Source: Alphaproteobacteria bacterium MarineAlpha11_Bin1
GTDB lineage: Bacteria > Pseudomonadota > Alphaproteobacteria > MPNO01 > UBA830
Direction: 5' to 3'
Assembly: GCA_002937455.1 (NCBI GenBank)
Contig: PTJZ01000001.1
Coordinates: forward strand, 248,001 to 312,000
Length of the DNA stretch: 64,000 nt
Made by a program: the position numbers and the translations under genes. Every line of letters starts with the position of its first letter. Position 1 is the first letter of the stretch. This document shows positions 19,461 through 28,873 of this stretch, in pieces. The notes under the pieces were generated by a model that saw nothing but the letters and a program-made list of their open reading frames with translations, had not been told where the DNA came from and searched no databases.

Positions 19461-20321
19461 ATGGTAAAGTCTAGAACAGGTGGGCAGATCACTCGATTTG
19501 CACCAAGCCCCACGGGGTACCTTCATGTGGGGCATGCTTTTTCTGCCCTGACGGCATTTAATGCGCGGGGAATAAACGGCACCTTTCACCTGCGGATCGA
19601 AGACATTGATCCATTGCGATGCAAACCGGAGTTCACTGACGCCATTTTTGAAGACCTAAAATGGCTGGGACTCGGCTGGGAAACGCCAGTCCGAAAACAA
19701 TCTGAACACATGGGCGATTATGATAACGCCCTGCACAGAATTGAAATGCAGGGGCTGCTGTATCCTTGCTTTTGCACTCGCTCTGAAATAAAGACCGAGA
19801 TTGAAAAATCTAGCTGTGCGCCGCACGGCCCCGACGGACCAATTTACCCCGGCACCTGTAGACATCTATCCAACGAAAACCGCCTAAACCGCATGCAATT
19901 AGGCGATCCCCATGTATATCGCCTCGATATGCACGGCGCGGCTACAAACGCTGGTCCAATAGATTGGAATGATGAAAATCAGAGCCTCGTAAACGCAAAG
20001 CCCGAGCTTTTTGGTGATATCGTCTTGGCGCGGAAAGATATAAGGACCAGCTATCACCTCGCGGTCACGGTGGACGATCATATACAAGGCATCACGATGG
20101 TAACTCGCGGTGTAGATCTGGCACCCTCTACGGACATACACCGCCTGTTACAAGAGCTACTCGGCTACAGTTCTCCGACATATAACCATCATCACTTAAT
20201 TCGCGATATGAAGGGGCGTCGCCTGGCAAAACGCGACCAAGACATGACTATCCGTTCACTTCGCGAGCGCGGCTACAGTCCGGAAGACGTGATCGCCCTA
20301 ACCGGATTTGAGGGGATATAG
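19461..20321 (+). CDS. gluQ: Glutamyl-Q tRNA(Asp) synthetase
   Basis: A 286-residue GluRS paralogue lacking the anticodon-binding domain. It starts with TRFAPSPTGYLHVGHA, containing the HIGH-type motif, has a zinc-site CFCTR near residue 97, and a KMSKS-equivalent RRLAKRD near residue 255. The enzyme attaches glutamate to queuosine at the wobble base of tRNA-Asp. CAGGAG lies at a good distance before the ATG. It is convergent with the helicase gene. Confidence 0.93.
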   Translation: MVKSRTGGQITRFAPSPTGYLHVGHAFSALTAFNARGINGTFHLRIEDIDPLRCKPEFTDAIFEDLKWLGLGWETPVRKQSEHMGDYDNALHRIEMQGLLYPCFCTRSEIKTEIEKSSCAPHGPDGPIYPGTCRHLSNENRLNRMQLGDPHVYRLDMHGAATNAGPIDWNDENQSLVNAKPELFGDIVLARKDIRTSYHLAVTVDDHIQGITMVTRGVDLAPSTDIHRLLQELLGYSSPTYNHHHLIRDMKGRRLAKRDQDMTIRSLRERGYSPEDVIALTGFEGI

Positions 20322-20336
20322 AGTTTTTAGGTTTCT

Positions 20337-21629
20337 TTAAGCCGCCCTCTTGCGATTTCTGCCGCCCCGCTTGCCACCACGTCGACGAGGTTTACCGTTG
20401 GCGTTAGCAGGTTTGCGACCTTGCCGGTTTCTGCCCTGGTTATCACTTCGACCTTTACCGCCTTGACGCTTTTTTGGGGCTGTCTCCTCGCCCTTTGGGC
20501 CATCGCCCACAATCGTGAGCGACATTTTTAAAAGCCGCTCTATGTCACGTAGTTTTTTGCGTTCAGAGGGATCACAGAGGGCGATAGCTATTCCGCTGGC
20601 ACCAGCCCTCGCCGTGCGTCCGATCCGATGTACGTAGCTTTCGGCCTCGTCAGGCAGTTCGTAGTTAATGACGTGTGTGACAGCCTCGATATCGATGCCA
20701 CGTGCCGCAATATCGGTCGCCACTAGAACACGGCATTCACCAGCCCGAAACTGCCTCAACGCCCTTTGGCGCGCAGGTTGAGATTTATTTCCATGAATAG
20801 CAGCTGCAGCGATGCCCATTCTTTCAAGCTGCTCGGCTACGCGGTTAGCTCGGTGCTTGGTCCGGGTGAATACAATCACCTTGGACAAATCGGGATCAGC
20901 GAATATGTCGCGAAGCGCATTCGTCTTACCGCCTCCGGCAGTGACGTGGCGCACGCTTTGTTGGACCCGTTTTACCGGGGTTGCCCGGGGTGTTACTTCC
21001 ACGCGGAGCGGTTTTTTCAGTATCTCCTCTGCCAAATTCGCTATCTGGTCAGGCATCGTAGCAGAGAACAATAAGGACTGACGATCTGCCGGTAGAGCGG
21101 CGACGATTTTTCTAACATCGCGTACAAACCCCATATCGAGCATGCGGTCGGCCTCATCAAGGACGAAATACTCTATGCCCGATAGATCAACAAACTTACG
21201 CCCATAAAGATCGAGCAGGCGGCCAGGCGTCGCAATTACGACATCCAGCCCTCGTTTCAGAGCACTGATCTGGCGGTTCTCTTTCACACCGCCGAAGATA
21301 ACGGTTTGGCGAAGTTTCATTTGTGCGGCATAGGCGGTGAATTCCTCGCCAATCTGAATTGCAAGTTCTCGCGTGGGTGCCAGAACCAACGCCTGTGGCC
21401 TCCCCCTCTTCAACGTATCGCCGGAATTGCAAAATCTTTGGAGGATAGGCAGAGCGAATGCACCGGTCTTTCCAGTGCCGGTCTGGGCTATACCTAACAT
21501 GTCATTTCCCTTCATCAGGCCGGGAATTGCTTGGGCTTGAACCGGGGTGGGTGTCACGTGGTTGCGGGCCTCCAGCGCACGTAGGATCGGGTCGGCTAGG
21601 CCGAGGTCCATGAATTTATTAGTGATCAC
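20337..21629 (-). CDS. rhlE: DEAD-box RNA helicase, RhlE type
   Basis: A 430-residue helicase. The Q motif (TPVQAQAIP), motif I (AQTGTGKTGAF), motif II (LDEADRMLDMGF), motif III (FSATM), and motif VI (HRIGRTARAG) occur in order. The last 60 residues are a Lys/Arg/Gly-rich tail typical of RhlE proteins that act on ribosomal or mRNA structures. The likely start is GTG 21629 (VITNKFMDLGL); ATG 21611 is an alternative. Confidence 0.93.
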   Translation of the reverse strand: MITNKFMDLGLADPILRALEARNHVTPTPVQAQAIPGLMKGNDMLGIAQTGTGKTGAFALPILQRFCNSGDTLKRGRPQALVLAPTRELAIQIGEEFTAYAAQMKLRQTVIFGGVKENRQISALKRGLDVVIATPGRLLDLYGRKFVDLSGIEYFVLDEADRMLDMGFVRDVRKIVAALPADRQSLLFSATMPDQIANLAEEILKKPLRVEVTPRATPVKRVQQSVRHVTAGGGKTNALRDIFADPDLSKVIVFTRTKHRANRVAEQLERMGIAAAAIHGNKSQPARQRALRQFRAGECRVLVATDIAARGIDIEAVTHVINYELPDEAESYVHRIGRTARAGASGIAIALCDPSERKKLRDIERLLKMSLTIVGDGPKGEETAPKKRQGGKGRSDNQGRNRQGRKPANANGKPRRRGGKRGGRNRKRAA

Positions 21630-21882
21630 TAAGTTACTTCTTTCTGCTGTGCGTAAAATACATTGGGCATCTCACCCGCCTCTCGACACAGGCTGTTTCC
21701 GGGTATCGGGCGCGGCCGACACGGGGGTGTTCTTAATTATTTGTTCCCGGGAAAATGCCGCCTAATAATCGGCCTTTCGCGCAATCGCGAGACAATTATA
21801 AACGGGTGTATGGGCCTCCACAAAAGCGAGGTCAATAAAATACTTATATTTTCTGGTCTTGGCCGTCTCGAATATCGAGGCT

Positions 21883-22743
21883 TTATTGCCCTAGGCCTTT
21901 TATTAATTTTTCATAGTCGGGATGCGATGGTGGTAGAAGACCATGGCGAATAAAGAAGTCGATATTGACTAGGTTGCAGTTAAATTTGAAGTCGAAACTA
22001 ACGTCTACGATCTCCATAACCTCCGCCGCGGGTAGGAGGAAAAATTCAGAGATCTCGCCATCGACACTCGAGGGGATAAAGTCAGTCGGCAATTCAAGGT
22101 CCCAGCAGAATATAGTGTCCTGCTTCAAGCCAGTTTCGTTTTCCATACGATAGGTTATGGCACCTGTAGAAATGGCGGTTGCGGCCAAATCAGATGGCAC
22201 GCCTGCCTCTTCACCCGCTTCTTTGATGACATTATCCTGCAAGCTCAGCGTTACCGGTTGTCCGCCGGCTATCATGTTGTCCAGTTCACCTGGACAGACT
22301 GGCCTATCTTCAGCGCGGCGGCCGATCCACATGTAGATCCCATCTTCCTTGTGAACAAATCCGTTGATGTGCACTCCGTAGGCCCGACTACCAAAGAATG
22401 GTGCCGCCGCACGTTCGATTTCGAAAGCGTGAGGCCCGCCCCACGGTCCTCCGACGGGATAAGGTTCACCCCTCCAGCCATTCAGCACTCCATTCTCGAA
22501 CAACTTATGGATCACTAGGCTAAAGGCATCAGTACGATCCGAATAGGAATTAAGCCCTTTAGCGAGGCCAATAAACGTATCGGAAAGATCAAAAACGTCA
22601 GGGAATTTTTCTAAAAGGCTGATGTGATCTCTGCGGATATTTCCTACCGTTTCGTTATCAACAACAAACGGCAGAAATTTTTTCATGTCGTGGTTGTTAC
22701 AGCGGGCAATATGATCGAGAAAACTCAAACTGATATGCGCCAT
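21883..22743 (-). CDS. DUF4743 / NUDIX hydrolase family protein
   Basis: A 286-residue protein with an N-terminal DUF4743 region (FLDHIARCNNHD start) and a C-terminal NUDIX domain. The Nudix box is present as GGQPVTLS...KEAGEEAGV; the expected first Glu is Ser, while the metal-binding EExGV part is kept. Relatives include the Tpk3-like NUDIX proteins that hydrolyse damaged thiamin diphosphates. The substrate here is not established. It follows 250 bp of non-coding sequence after the helicase start. Confidence 0.85.
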   Translation of the reverse strand: MAHISLSFLDHIARCNNHDMKKFLPFVVDNETVGNIRRDHISLLEKFPDVFDLSDTFIGLAKGLNSYSDRTDAFSLVIHKLFENGVLNGWRGEPYPVGGPWGGPHAFEIERAAAPFFGSRAYGVHINGFVHKEDGIYMWIGRRAEDRPVCPGELDNMIAGGQPVTLSLQDNVIKEAGEEAGVPSDLAATAISTGAITYRMENETGLKQDTIFCWDLELPTDFIPSSVDGEISEFFLLPAAEVMEIVDVSFDFKFNCNLVNIDFFIRHGLLPPSHPDYEKLIKGLGQ

Positions 22744-23099
22744 GGATAGTAAAATATCAAATTATGGGACTCTAATATGAAACGATTTGGAATCCCAAAA
22801 CCAATATCTAAACGTTTTCGAGAGAGAATTCCAACAACCGATGTGTGGGAAGGAAGAGCTAAAAATATACTTAGCCTCAACCTCTAGGATATTTTCATCC
22901 CCTCACGTCTCAAGAGAGGGGTGACTTAATACCCATCGAAAAAAGATACTGTAGTCGGCAGAATAATAGACAAGGACCACAAAAACTTGATTTGCCTCAC
23001 AAGACAGTTTGGTAGTGGACCAGATATGGCAAACACTGACGAACCAGCCCATTAAAAACTTACATTGCCACTCCAAGTCATTGGTACCATATTCGCCAA
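22744..23099. other. Intergenic region, no supported gene
   Basis: This 356-bp stretch lies between the NUDIX gene and the HIG1-type gene. It contains a 6-bp hairpin (CCCCTC 22899-22904 with GAGGGG 22916-22921, 11-nt loop) with no T tract. A 36-codon basic frame at 22777-22887 has no ribosome site or homology I can see and is not annotated. Confidence 0.5.
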
Positions 23100-23297
23100 G
23101 TGAGCACTGTATTACCAATCCTTATCGTCGTCGCGATGATAGCCACCCTTTTCGCCCTAGCGCTGGGGCTGTTCGCGATGGTCCGTGGCGGAGACTTCAA
23201 TGCCAAACATTCAAATAAATTTATGCGGGCGAGGGTGATCTTGCAATTCGCTGCTATTATTTTTCTGGCTCTTTTGTTCCTGTTCTCATCGAAATAA
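23100..23297 (+). CDS. HIG1-domain twin-transmembrane small protein
   Basis: A 65-residue membrane protein starting with GTG at 23100. Two hydrophobic helices (about residues 4-27 and 43-63) flank a conserved loop with RGGDFNAKHSNKFMRARV, the hallmark of the alphaproteobacterial HIG1 family. HIG1 proteins associate with respiratory cytochrome oxidase. It usually lies upstream of etfBA, as it does here, although the adenosyltransferase gene commonly found between them is absent. Confidence 0.9.
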   Translation: MSTVLPILIVVAMIATLFALALGLFAMVRGGDFNAKHSNKFMRARVILQFAAIIFLALLFLFSSK

Positions 23298-23561
23298 ATA
23301 CGCCATGCATCTATTTTCTGCACTTTCTCGTTTTCCGAGCGATTTGCGTTACAAGTGGCCTCAAGTATTCGTTACAAGGTCCGAGGTGGAAAAGCTCTTC
23401 GCGTTGCAACATACCTGCCCGAAACTTGACATCGGGCGTGACTCGGGTAGGTTTCGCAACCGCAAGATTTGTTCTCTCCCAAAGCATCCAGAATGGCAGC
23501 CTCGCGTGCTCGGAGAGGATTTACATCATGTGGCTGCCCCCAGAATGAGAGAGTCCGACCG

Positions 23562-24311
23562 ATGAAGCTACTCGTCGCCGTCAAAAGGGTGATAGATTAT
23601 AACGTCAAGGTTCGCGTCAAGGGAGATGAAACTGGCGTCGAAACTGCCAACGTCAAGATGTCTATGAACCCATTTGACGAAATTGCCGTTGAAGAGGCAG
23701 TGCGCCTTTTAGAAGCTGGTACAGCGACCGAGGTTGTCGCCGTATCGCTTGGCGTTCAGCAGTGCCAAGAAACAATTCGCACCGCTCTGGCCATGGGGGT
23801 GGACCGGGGCATCCACATAAAATCTGATGAAGAACTCCAGCCGCTTGCGGTCGCAAAACTCTTAGCCAAGATCGTAAAAAAAGAATCACCTGATATGGTT
23901 ATTTTAGGGAAACAGGCCATTGATGACGACTCGAATCAGACCGGTCAAATGTTGGCGGGCCTGTTGGGTTGGTCACAGGGCACATTTGCCTCGGAAATTG
24001 CTCTGGCCGAAGGTAAAGTAAACGTCACCCGAGAAATCGACGGCGGGCTGCAGACTATCGCTATAGACCTCCCTGCGATCATCACCACTGACCTTCGCCT
24101 GAACGAGCCACGCTACGCATCACTTCCAAACATAATGAAGGCAAAAAAGAAAGAAATCGTTGAGATGACGCCAGAGGAACTTGACGTCGATATTACGCCT
24201 CGTCTTACTACTCTGAAGGTATCTGAGCCAGCAAAACGCGAAGGGGGCATAAAGGTAGAAACCGTTACAGAACTTATCTCCAAACTTAAAAGCGAAGCGG
24301 GGGTCATCTGA
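23562..24311 (+). CDS. etfB: Electron transfer flavoprotein beta subunit
   Basis: A 249-residue ETF beta subunit, starting [20 protein letters not shown] at ATG 23562; the frame is open further upstream but unconserved. The family signature segment [20 protein letters not shown] lies near residue 180. With EtfA it carries electrons from acyl-CoA dehydrogenases to ETF-ubiquinone oxidoreductase. Its stop overlaps the etfA start (TGATG). Confidence 0.96.
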   Translation: MKLLVAVKRVIDYNVKVRVKGDETGVETANVKMSMNPFDEIAVEEAVRLLEAGTATEVVAVSLGVQQCQETIRTALAMGVDRGIHIKSDEELQPLAVAKLLAKIVKKESPDMVILGKQAIDDDSNQTGQMLAGLLGWSQGTFASEIALAEGKVNVTREIDGGLQTIAIDLPAIITTDLRLNEPRYASLPNIMKAKKKEIVEMTPEELDVDITPRLTTLKVSEPAKREGGIKVETVTELISKLKSEAGVI

Positions 24312-25264
24312 TGCCTGTTCTCGTCGTTGCCGATCACGACAATTCGGCTCTTGCCCCCATCACCTTCAACACGGTTACCGCTGCGGCCGAGATCACCGCA
24401 GATGTACACGTCTTAGTTGCCGGTAATAATTCCGCTGGTGTTGCGGAGGCCGCAAGTATGATTTCTGGCGTCGCCAAAGTACTACATGCGGAGGGTGCGG
24501 CGTACGAACATCAGCTTGCAGAAGCGCTCGCGCCAGTCGTCATTGCCCAAGGCAAAAATTACAGCCATATTCTCTTTCCTTCAAATACCACCGGGAAAAA
24601 CGTCGCACCACGAGTAGCGGCCCTTTTGGATGTGGCACAGATTTCCGACATCGTCGAAGTCGTCTCTGATAACACGTTCGTGCGACCTATATACGCCGGT
24701 AATGCAATAGCTACAGTTCAGTCATCTGACCCGGTTAAGGTAATTACAGTTCGCGGCACTGCGTTTGCCGCCGCAGAGACCCAAGACGTATCGGGTATAG
24801 TCGAATCCGTAGAAACAGCCGAAAACCCCAGTATTTCCGCCTTTGTCGGCGATGAGCTAACCAAATCCGAACGCCCTGAACTCACAGCCGCACGGGTCAT
24901 CATTTCTGGTGGACGAGGAATGCAGTCCGGTGAAAACTTTGAGATGATTGAGAAAATCGCAGACAAGCTCGGTGCTGCCGTTGGAGCATCTCGCGCGGCC
25001 GTCGACGCCGGCTATAAACCCAACGACTACCAGGTCGGACAAACCGGTAAGGTGGTAGCCCCCGAATTATACATTGCAGTCGGCATTTCAGGCGCAATCC
25101 AACATCTCGCCGGCATGAAAGATTCCAAGGTTATAGTTGCGATCAATAAGGATGAAGAAGCTCCAATCTTTTCGGTTGCCGACTACGGCATCGTCGGGGA
25201 TCTATTTAAAATTATTCCGGAACTCGACGAGGAATTGGAACAACAGGAAATCAAGCCGCGTTGA
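24311..25264 (+). CDS. etfA: Electron transfer flavoprotein alpha subunit
   Basis: A 317-residue FAD-carrying subunit. The C-terminal FAD domain is clear: [49 protein letters not shown] and the NKDEEAPIF segment. It forms the heterodimer with EtfB and is translationally coupled to it by a one-base overlap. The following 3-hydroxyacyl-CoA dehydrogenase gene completes a fatty-acid oxidation operon. Confidence 0.96.
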   Translation: MPVLVVADHDNSALAPITFNTVTAAAEITADVHVLVAGNNSAGVAEAASMISGVAKVLHAEGAAYEHQLAEALAPVVIAQGKNYSHILFPSNTTGKNVAPRVAALLDVAQISDIVEVVSDNTFVRPIYAGNAIATVQSSDPVKVITVRGTAFAAAETQDVSGIVESVETAENPSISAFVGDELTKSERPELTAARVIISGGRGMQSGENFEMIEKIADKLGAAVGASRAAVDAGYKPNDYQVGQTGKVVAPELYIAVGISGAIQHLAGMKDSKVIVAINKDEEAPIFSVADYGIVGDLFKIIPELDEELEQQEIKPR

Positions 25265-25318
25265 TCGCGACTCGGCGCGGCGCTACGGGCCAAGTCGATA
25301 TTTTTAAGGAGTTTTTGA

Positions 25319-26233
25319 GTGACTGACATCCAAGATCCGGGCGCGACCCCCGAAGCACTAGGTATAAAGAAAATTGGGGTTATTGGCGCAGGACAAATGG
25401 GATCAGGGATTGCCCACGTTGCCGCTACAACAGGTATCAGCGTAGTACTCAACGATATCGGCCAAGAGCAGCTTAATAAAGCTATAACCTCAATCGACAA
25501 GAATCTGGAGCGTCAGGTAAACCGCGAGAAAATAAGCACAACTGACAGACAGGGTGCGCTGGACCGGCTAACCACGTCAACAGACCATGCTGCGTTGGGC
25601 GATTGTGACATCGTTATAGAAGCTGCGACAGAAGACGAAGATATCAAACGGCAAATTTACAAGGTCGTTATTCCTTGTCTTCGCCCGGATGCCATTATCG
25701 CGTCGAATACTTCATCGATTTCGATCACCCGGCTCGGCGCAACCACTGATAGGCCGGAAAAGTTCATGGGCATGCACTTTATGAACCCTGTTCCGATTAT
25801 GCAGCTGGTTGAACTTATCCCGGGGATTGCGACCGACGATGCCACCCATAGGGTGGTCGAGGGCCTGACCTATCGCATGGGGAAAACGCCCGTAATCTCG
25901 GAGGATTTCCCGGCGTTCATTGTTAACCGAATTTTACTCCCAATGATCAATGAAGCTGTATACACGCTACACGAAGGTATCGGATCAGTGAATGACATCG
26001 ATACCGCCATGAAGCTAGGCGCCAATCACCCTATGGGTCCACTCGAGCTAGCTGACTTCATTGGATTAGATACCTGCCTCGCCGTCATGCAGGTGCTGTA
26101 TGACGGTCTTGCCGACACCAAGTACCGGCCCTGCCCGCTGCTAGTAAAATACGTCGAAGCGGGCTGGTTAGGTCGCAAGGCCGGCAAAGGGTTCTACGAC
26201 TACTCGGGCGAAACACCGCTCCCGACGCGCTAA
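25319..26233 (+). CDS. 3-hydroxybutyryl-CoA dehydrogenase
   Basis: A 304-residue NAD(P)-dependent dehydrogenase with a GTG start preceded by AAGGAG. The Rossmann motif is [12 protein letters not shown], the catalytic His lies in GMHFMNPVP, and the C-terminal dimer domain contains [18 protein letters not shown] and [16 protein letters not shown]. It interconverts acetoacetyl-CoA and 3-hydroxybutyryl-CoA in fatty acid or polyhydroxybutyrate metabolism, consistent with its place after etfBA. Confidence 0.94.
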   Translation: MTDIQDPGATPEALGIKKIGVIGAGQMGSGIAHVAATTGISVVLNDIGQEQLNKAITSIDKNLERQVNREKISTTDRQGALDRLTTSTDHAALGDCDIVIEAATEDEDIKRQIYKVVIPCLRPDAIIASNTSSISITRLGATTDRPEKFMGMHFMNPVPIMQLVELIPGIATDDATHRVVEGLTYRMGKTPVISEDFPAFIVNRILLPMINEAVYTLHEGIGSVNDIDTAMKLGANHPMGPLELADFIGLDTCLAVMQVLYDGLADTKYRPCPLLVKYVEAGWLGRKAGKGFYDYSGETPLPTR

Positions 26234-26314
26234 TATCTGAAATACCCTTCACCTGAGAAGGCTGTTTTCCAACGCAAAAAAGGTGAGCGGAAAATACAGA
26301 ATCATTACCCACGA

Positions 26315-27511
26315 TCATTCCGCCGCCTGGCTCGGCACCTCTTCTGAATTAGGCTCCCACTGGCCGGCACCTTCCAAATCCATAGCGGCCGGCATAACTT
26401 CCTCGGCAAAACGTCTCATAGAAGCCGTAGCCAAATCATGAGACATGCTTGCAATCTGGAACATCCCAAGGAAATATCCAAGGCCAACCTGTTCGTGACA
26501 TTCTGAAAGTTTTTTGCGGACAGTATCCGGGCTACCAACAATGATAACTCCCCGCTCCATCAGAGACTCCACTGTGTGGGTGGAGACCAAACTCGATTTT
26601 GTTTTCAGAACACGTTTATATGACTCAACAGACATGTAGCCTGGCGGCAAGAGCATTGAGATTGAGTACCGCAGTAGCTTATTGAAAAAAAGCTCCACGT
26701 GTGGCCTGACTTCTTCAATAGCCTTTTTATCTGTCTCACCAACATAGACCGGTGCCGCCCATCCGAGCTGTTCAGAATTTGCGGCGTACCCATGCCTGTG
26801 CGCTACGTCTCGATAAGCGTTATGAAAACGCACAACGTTTTGAAACGGCGAATACGTTTGCAGGTAGGTGTATTTACGGTCGGGATGGGCTGACCATTCG
26901 ATCGTCTCGGTGGACCCTTGGCTGGGTACCCAAATCGGTGGATGCGGGTCTTGGAATGGACGCGGCCAGGTGTTTACATAATCGAAGTGATAATGCTTAC
27001 CTTCAAATGGGAATGGTCCCTCCTCGGTCCATGCGCGGATAACTAGATCGTGAGCCTCATGAAATCGCTCATGGCTAAATGCAGGGTTGGAACCAAGCGA
27101 ATAATATTCCGCTCCCAAGCCTCGTACCATGCCGCTTATCAGCCGGCCACCGGTGATACAGTCAATCATCGCGTGTTCTTCAGCCAAGGTCTGAGGATGG
27201 TCCCGGATCCCGAACGCATTACCGAGGATTGCTATTTTTACTCGCTCTGTCTTGGTCGCCAGCGCAGACGCCATCACAACGGGCGACGGCATCAGTCCGT
27301 ATGCATTCTGATGATGCTCGTTAACGCAAACGCCGTCGAAGCCAAGTTCTTCGGCGTATTCCAGTTCGTCCAAATACCTATTATAGAGCTCGTGACCTTT
27401 TTCAGGGTCAAATTTACTATTCGGGTAAGTTACCCAGCAGGTATCGTATTCCTTGTCGTATTCTGGGTCGACATAAGCATAGGGCATAAGGTGAAAAAGA
27501 AAGATTTTCAT
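26315..27511 (-). CDS. LLM-class flavin-dependent oxidoreductase (copy 1)
   Basis: A 398-residue bacterial-luciferase-like monooxygenase with CAGGAGA before its ATG. Family landmarks include VNEHHQNAYGLMPSP, GNAFGIRDHP near the flavin site, AEEHAMIDCITGGRLISGMVRG, and a C-terminal VGSPDTVRKKL segment. These enzymes use reduced FMNH2 and O2; the substrate is unknown. It lies 26 bp downstream of a close paralogue, so the pair is a tandem duplication and probably an operon. It diverges from the URC-type operon. Confidence 0.9.
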   Translation of the reverse strand: MKIFLFHLMPYAYVDPEYDKEYDTCWVTYPNSKFDPEKGHELYNRYLDELEYAEELGFDGVCVNEHHQNAYGLMPSPVVMASALATKTERVKIAILGNAFGIRDHPQTLAEEHAMIDCITGGRLISGMVRGLGAEYYSLGSNPAFSHERFHEAHDLVIRAWTEEGPFPFEGKHYHFDYVNTWPRPFQDPHPPIWVPSQGSTETIEWSAHPDRKYTYLQTYSPFQNVVRFHNAYRDVAHRHGYAANSEQLGWAAPVYVGETDKKAIEEVRPHVELFFNKLLRYSISMLLPPGYMSVESYKRVLKTKSSLVSTHTVESLMERGVIIVGSPDTVRKKLSECHEQVGLGYFLGMFQIASMSHDLATASMRRFAEEVMPAAMDLEGAGQWEPNSEEVPSQAAE

Positions 27512-27537
27512 GGGTTCTCCTGCCGGGTATAATGCCT

Positions 27538-28710
27538 TTACTCAGCCGCAATCCTGTCACCAACCGCTCCAAATTGCTTTGCGGCCGGCATTACATCTTC
27601 TGCGAAACGTCTCATGCTGTTAACCGTCATCTCATGCGGCATAGATGCTATCTGGAACATCCCGAGGAAAGTGCCGAAACCCGCTTCGCGGTGGCAGTAT
27701 TCCAGACGCTCACGAACGGTGTCTGGACCGCCGCAAATAACAATCCCCGTTTCCATCAGTTCTTCTATTGAGCGCACCTTAGACAAACCGCCTTTATGCT
27801 TCATCACATTCTTGTAGGAACGGAGACTTAAGTAACCCGGCGGTAACAACATTTCCGGTGTCATTCGCAGAAATTTGTTGAAGAACGCTTCCATATGCGG
27901 ACCCGCCTCTTCTATAGCCTTTTTGTCAGTCTCGCCGACATAAATAGGAGCGGCCCATCCTACTTGAGAATCAGCCGCCTCATAACCGTGCATGTCTCGC
28001 GCAATCTCTCGATAAAGATTCAGAAACTTCTTTACTGCCTCGAAAGGGCTATAAGTTTGCAGATAGGTATACTTGCGATCGGCGTGTGATGCCCATTCAA
28101 TGGTTTCCAGAGATCCCTGAGAGGGACACCAAATAGGTGGATGCGGTTTCTGGAACGGACGTGGCCACACGTTCACATACTCAAAGTGATAATGTTTGCC
28201 TTCAAAAGCAAAGGGACCTTCGTCAGTCCAAGCCCGAACAACTAAATCATGGGCTTCGTTAAATCTCTCATGACTAAAGGCTGGGTTAGCGCCCATAGAA
28301 TAATATTCCGCCCCAATGCCCCGAACCATGCCGCTGATCAGGCGGCCGCCGGTAATGCAATCAATCATCGCGTGTTCCTCCGCAAGGGTCAGAGGGTGTT
28401 CGCGTATACCAAATGCGTTACCAAGAACTGCTATTTTCGCTTTTGACGTTCGTCGTGCTAATGCGGCAGCCGGCACAATCGGTGATGGCATCAACCCATA
28501 AGCATTTTGATGATGTTCATTGACTACGAGCCCATCAAAGCCCAGCTCATCGCCCATCTCTAGCTCATCAAGGTAAGTATTATAGAGATAGTGCCCAACC
28601 TTCGGGTCAAAATTAGAATTGGGATAGACTACCCAAGAGGCTTTGTATTCCTTGTCGTAGTCCAGATCCAAGCTGGCGTAGGGCATTAGATGGAATAGGA
28701 AGCACTGCAT
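27538..28710 (-). CDS. LLM-class flavin-dependent oxidoreductase (copy 2)
   Basis: A 390-residue protein visibly close to copy 1 along its whole length (for example EGKHYHFEYVNVWPRPFQ against EGKHYHFDYVNTWPRPFQ). It has the same luciferase-like landmarks and a GGPDTVRERL segment near the end. It is the promoter-proximal gene of the pair. Retained duplicates suggest either different substrates or a heteromer, since bacterial luciferase itself is a heterodimer of paralogues. This is inference. Confidence 0.9.
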   Translation of the reverse strand: MQCFLFHLMPYASLDLDYDKEYKASWVVYPNSNFDPKVGHYLYNTYLDELEMGDELGFDGLVVNEHHQNAYGLMPSPIVPAAALARRTSKAKIAVLGNAFGIREHPLTLAEEHAMIDCITGGRLISGMVRGIGAEYYSMGANPAFSHERFNEAHDLVVRAWTDEGPFAFEGKHYHFEYVNVWPRPFQKPHPPIWCPSQGSLETIEWASHADRKYTYLQTYSPFEAVKKFLNLYREIARDMHGYEAADSQVGWAAPIYVGETDKKAIEEAGPHMEAFFNKFLRMTPEMLLPPGYLSLRSYKNVMKHKGGLSKVRSIEELMETGIVICGGPDTVRERLEYCHREAGFGTFLGMFQIASMPHEMTVNSMRRFAEDVMPAAKQFGAVGDRIAAE

Positions 28711-28833
28711 TGCCGTTCCCCATTTCTGTTTGGTTACTAATAATTATAGCGTGCTGTTCGAAGAGCGAAACCTCTTCAATGGGTACTATTTCCGCTGTGC
28801 CAATAAAATTTAGCCAAAAAACTTATTTTTTAG

Positions 28834-28844
28834 ACTATTATAGT
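28834..28844. promoter_or_regulatory. Palindrome in divergent promoter region
   Basis: ACTATTATAGT is a perfect 11-nt palindrome about the central T, in an AT-rich stretch 30 bases before the URC1-like start and 124 bp from the divergent LLM start. It could be part of an operator or a -10 region. No regulator gene is nearby to support this. Confidence 0.25.
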
Positions 28845-28873
28845 TAGCTTATTTTGAAAAATGAGTTGTCGTA

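Noticed and set aside
22777..22887. 36-codon basic peptide ORF
   Set aside because: No ribosome site, no family similarity, and lies in an AT-rich intergenic stretch.
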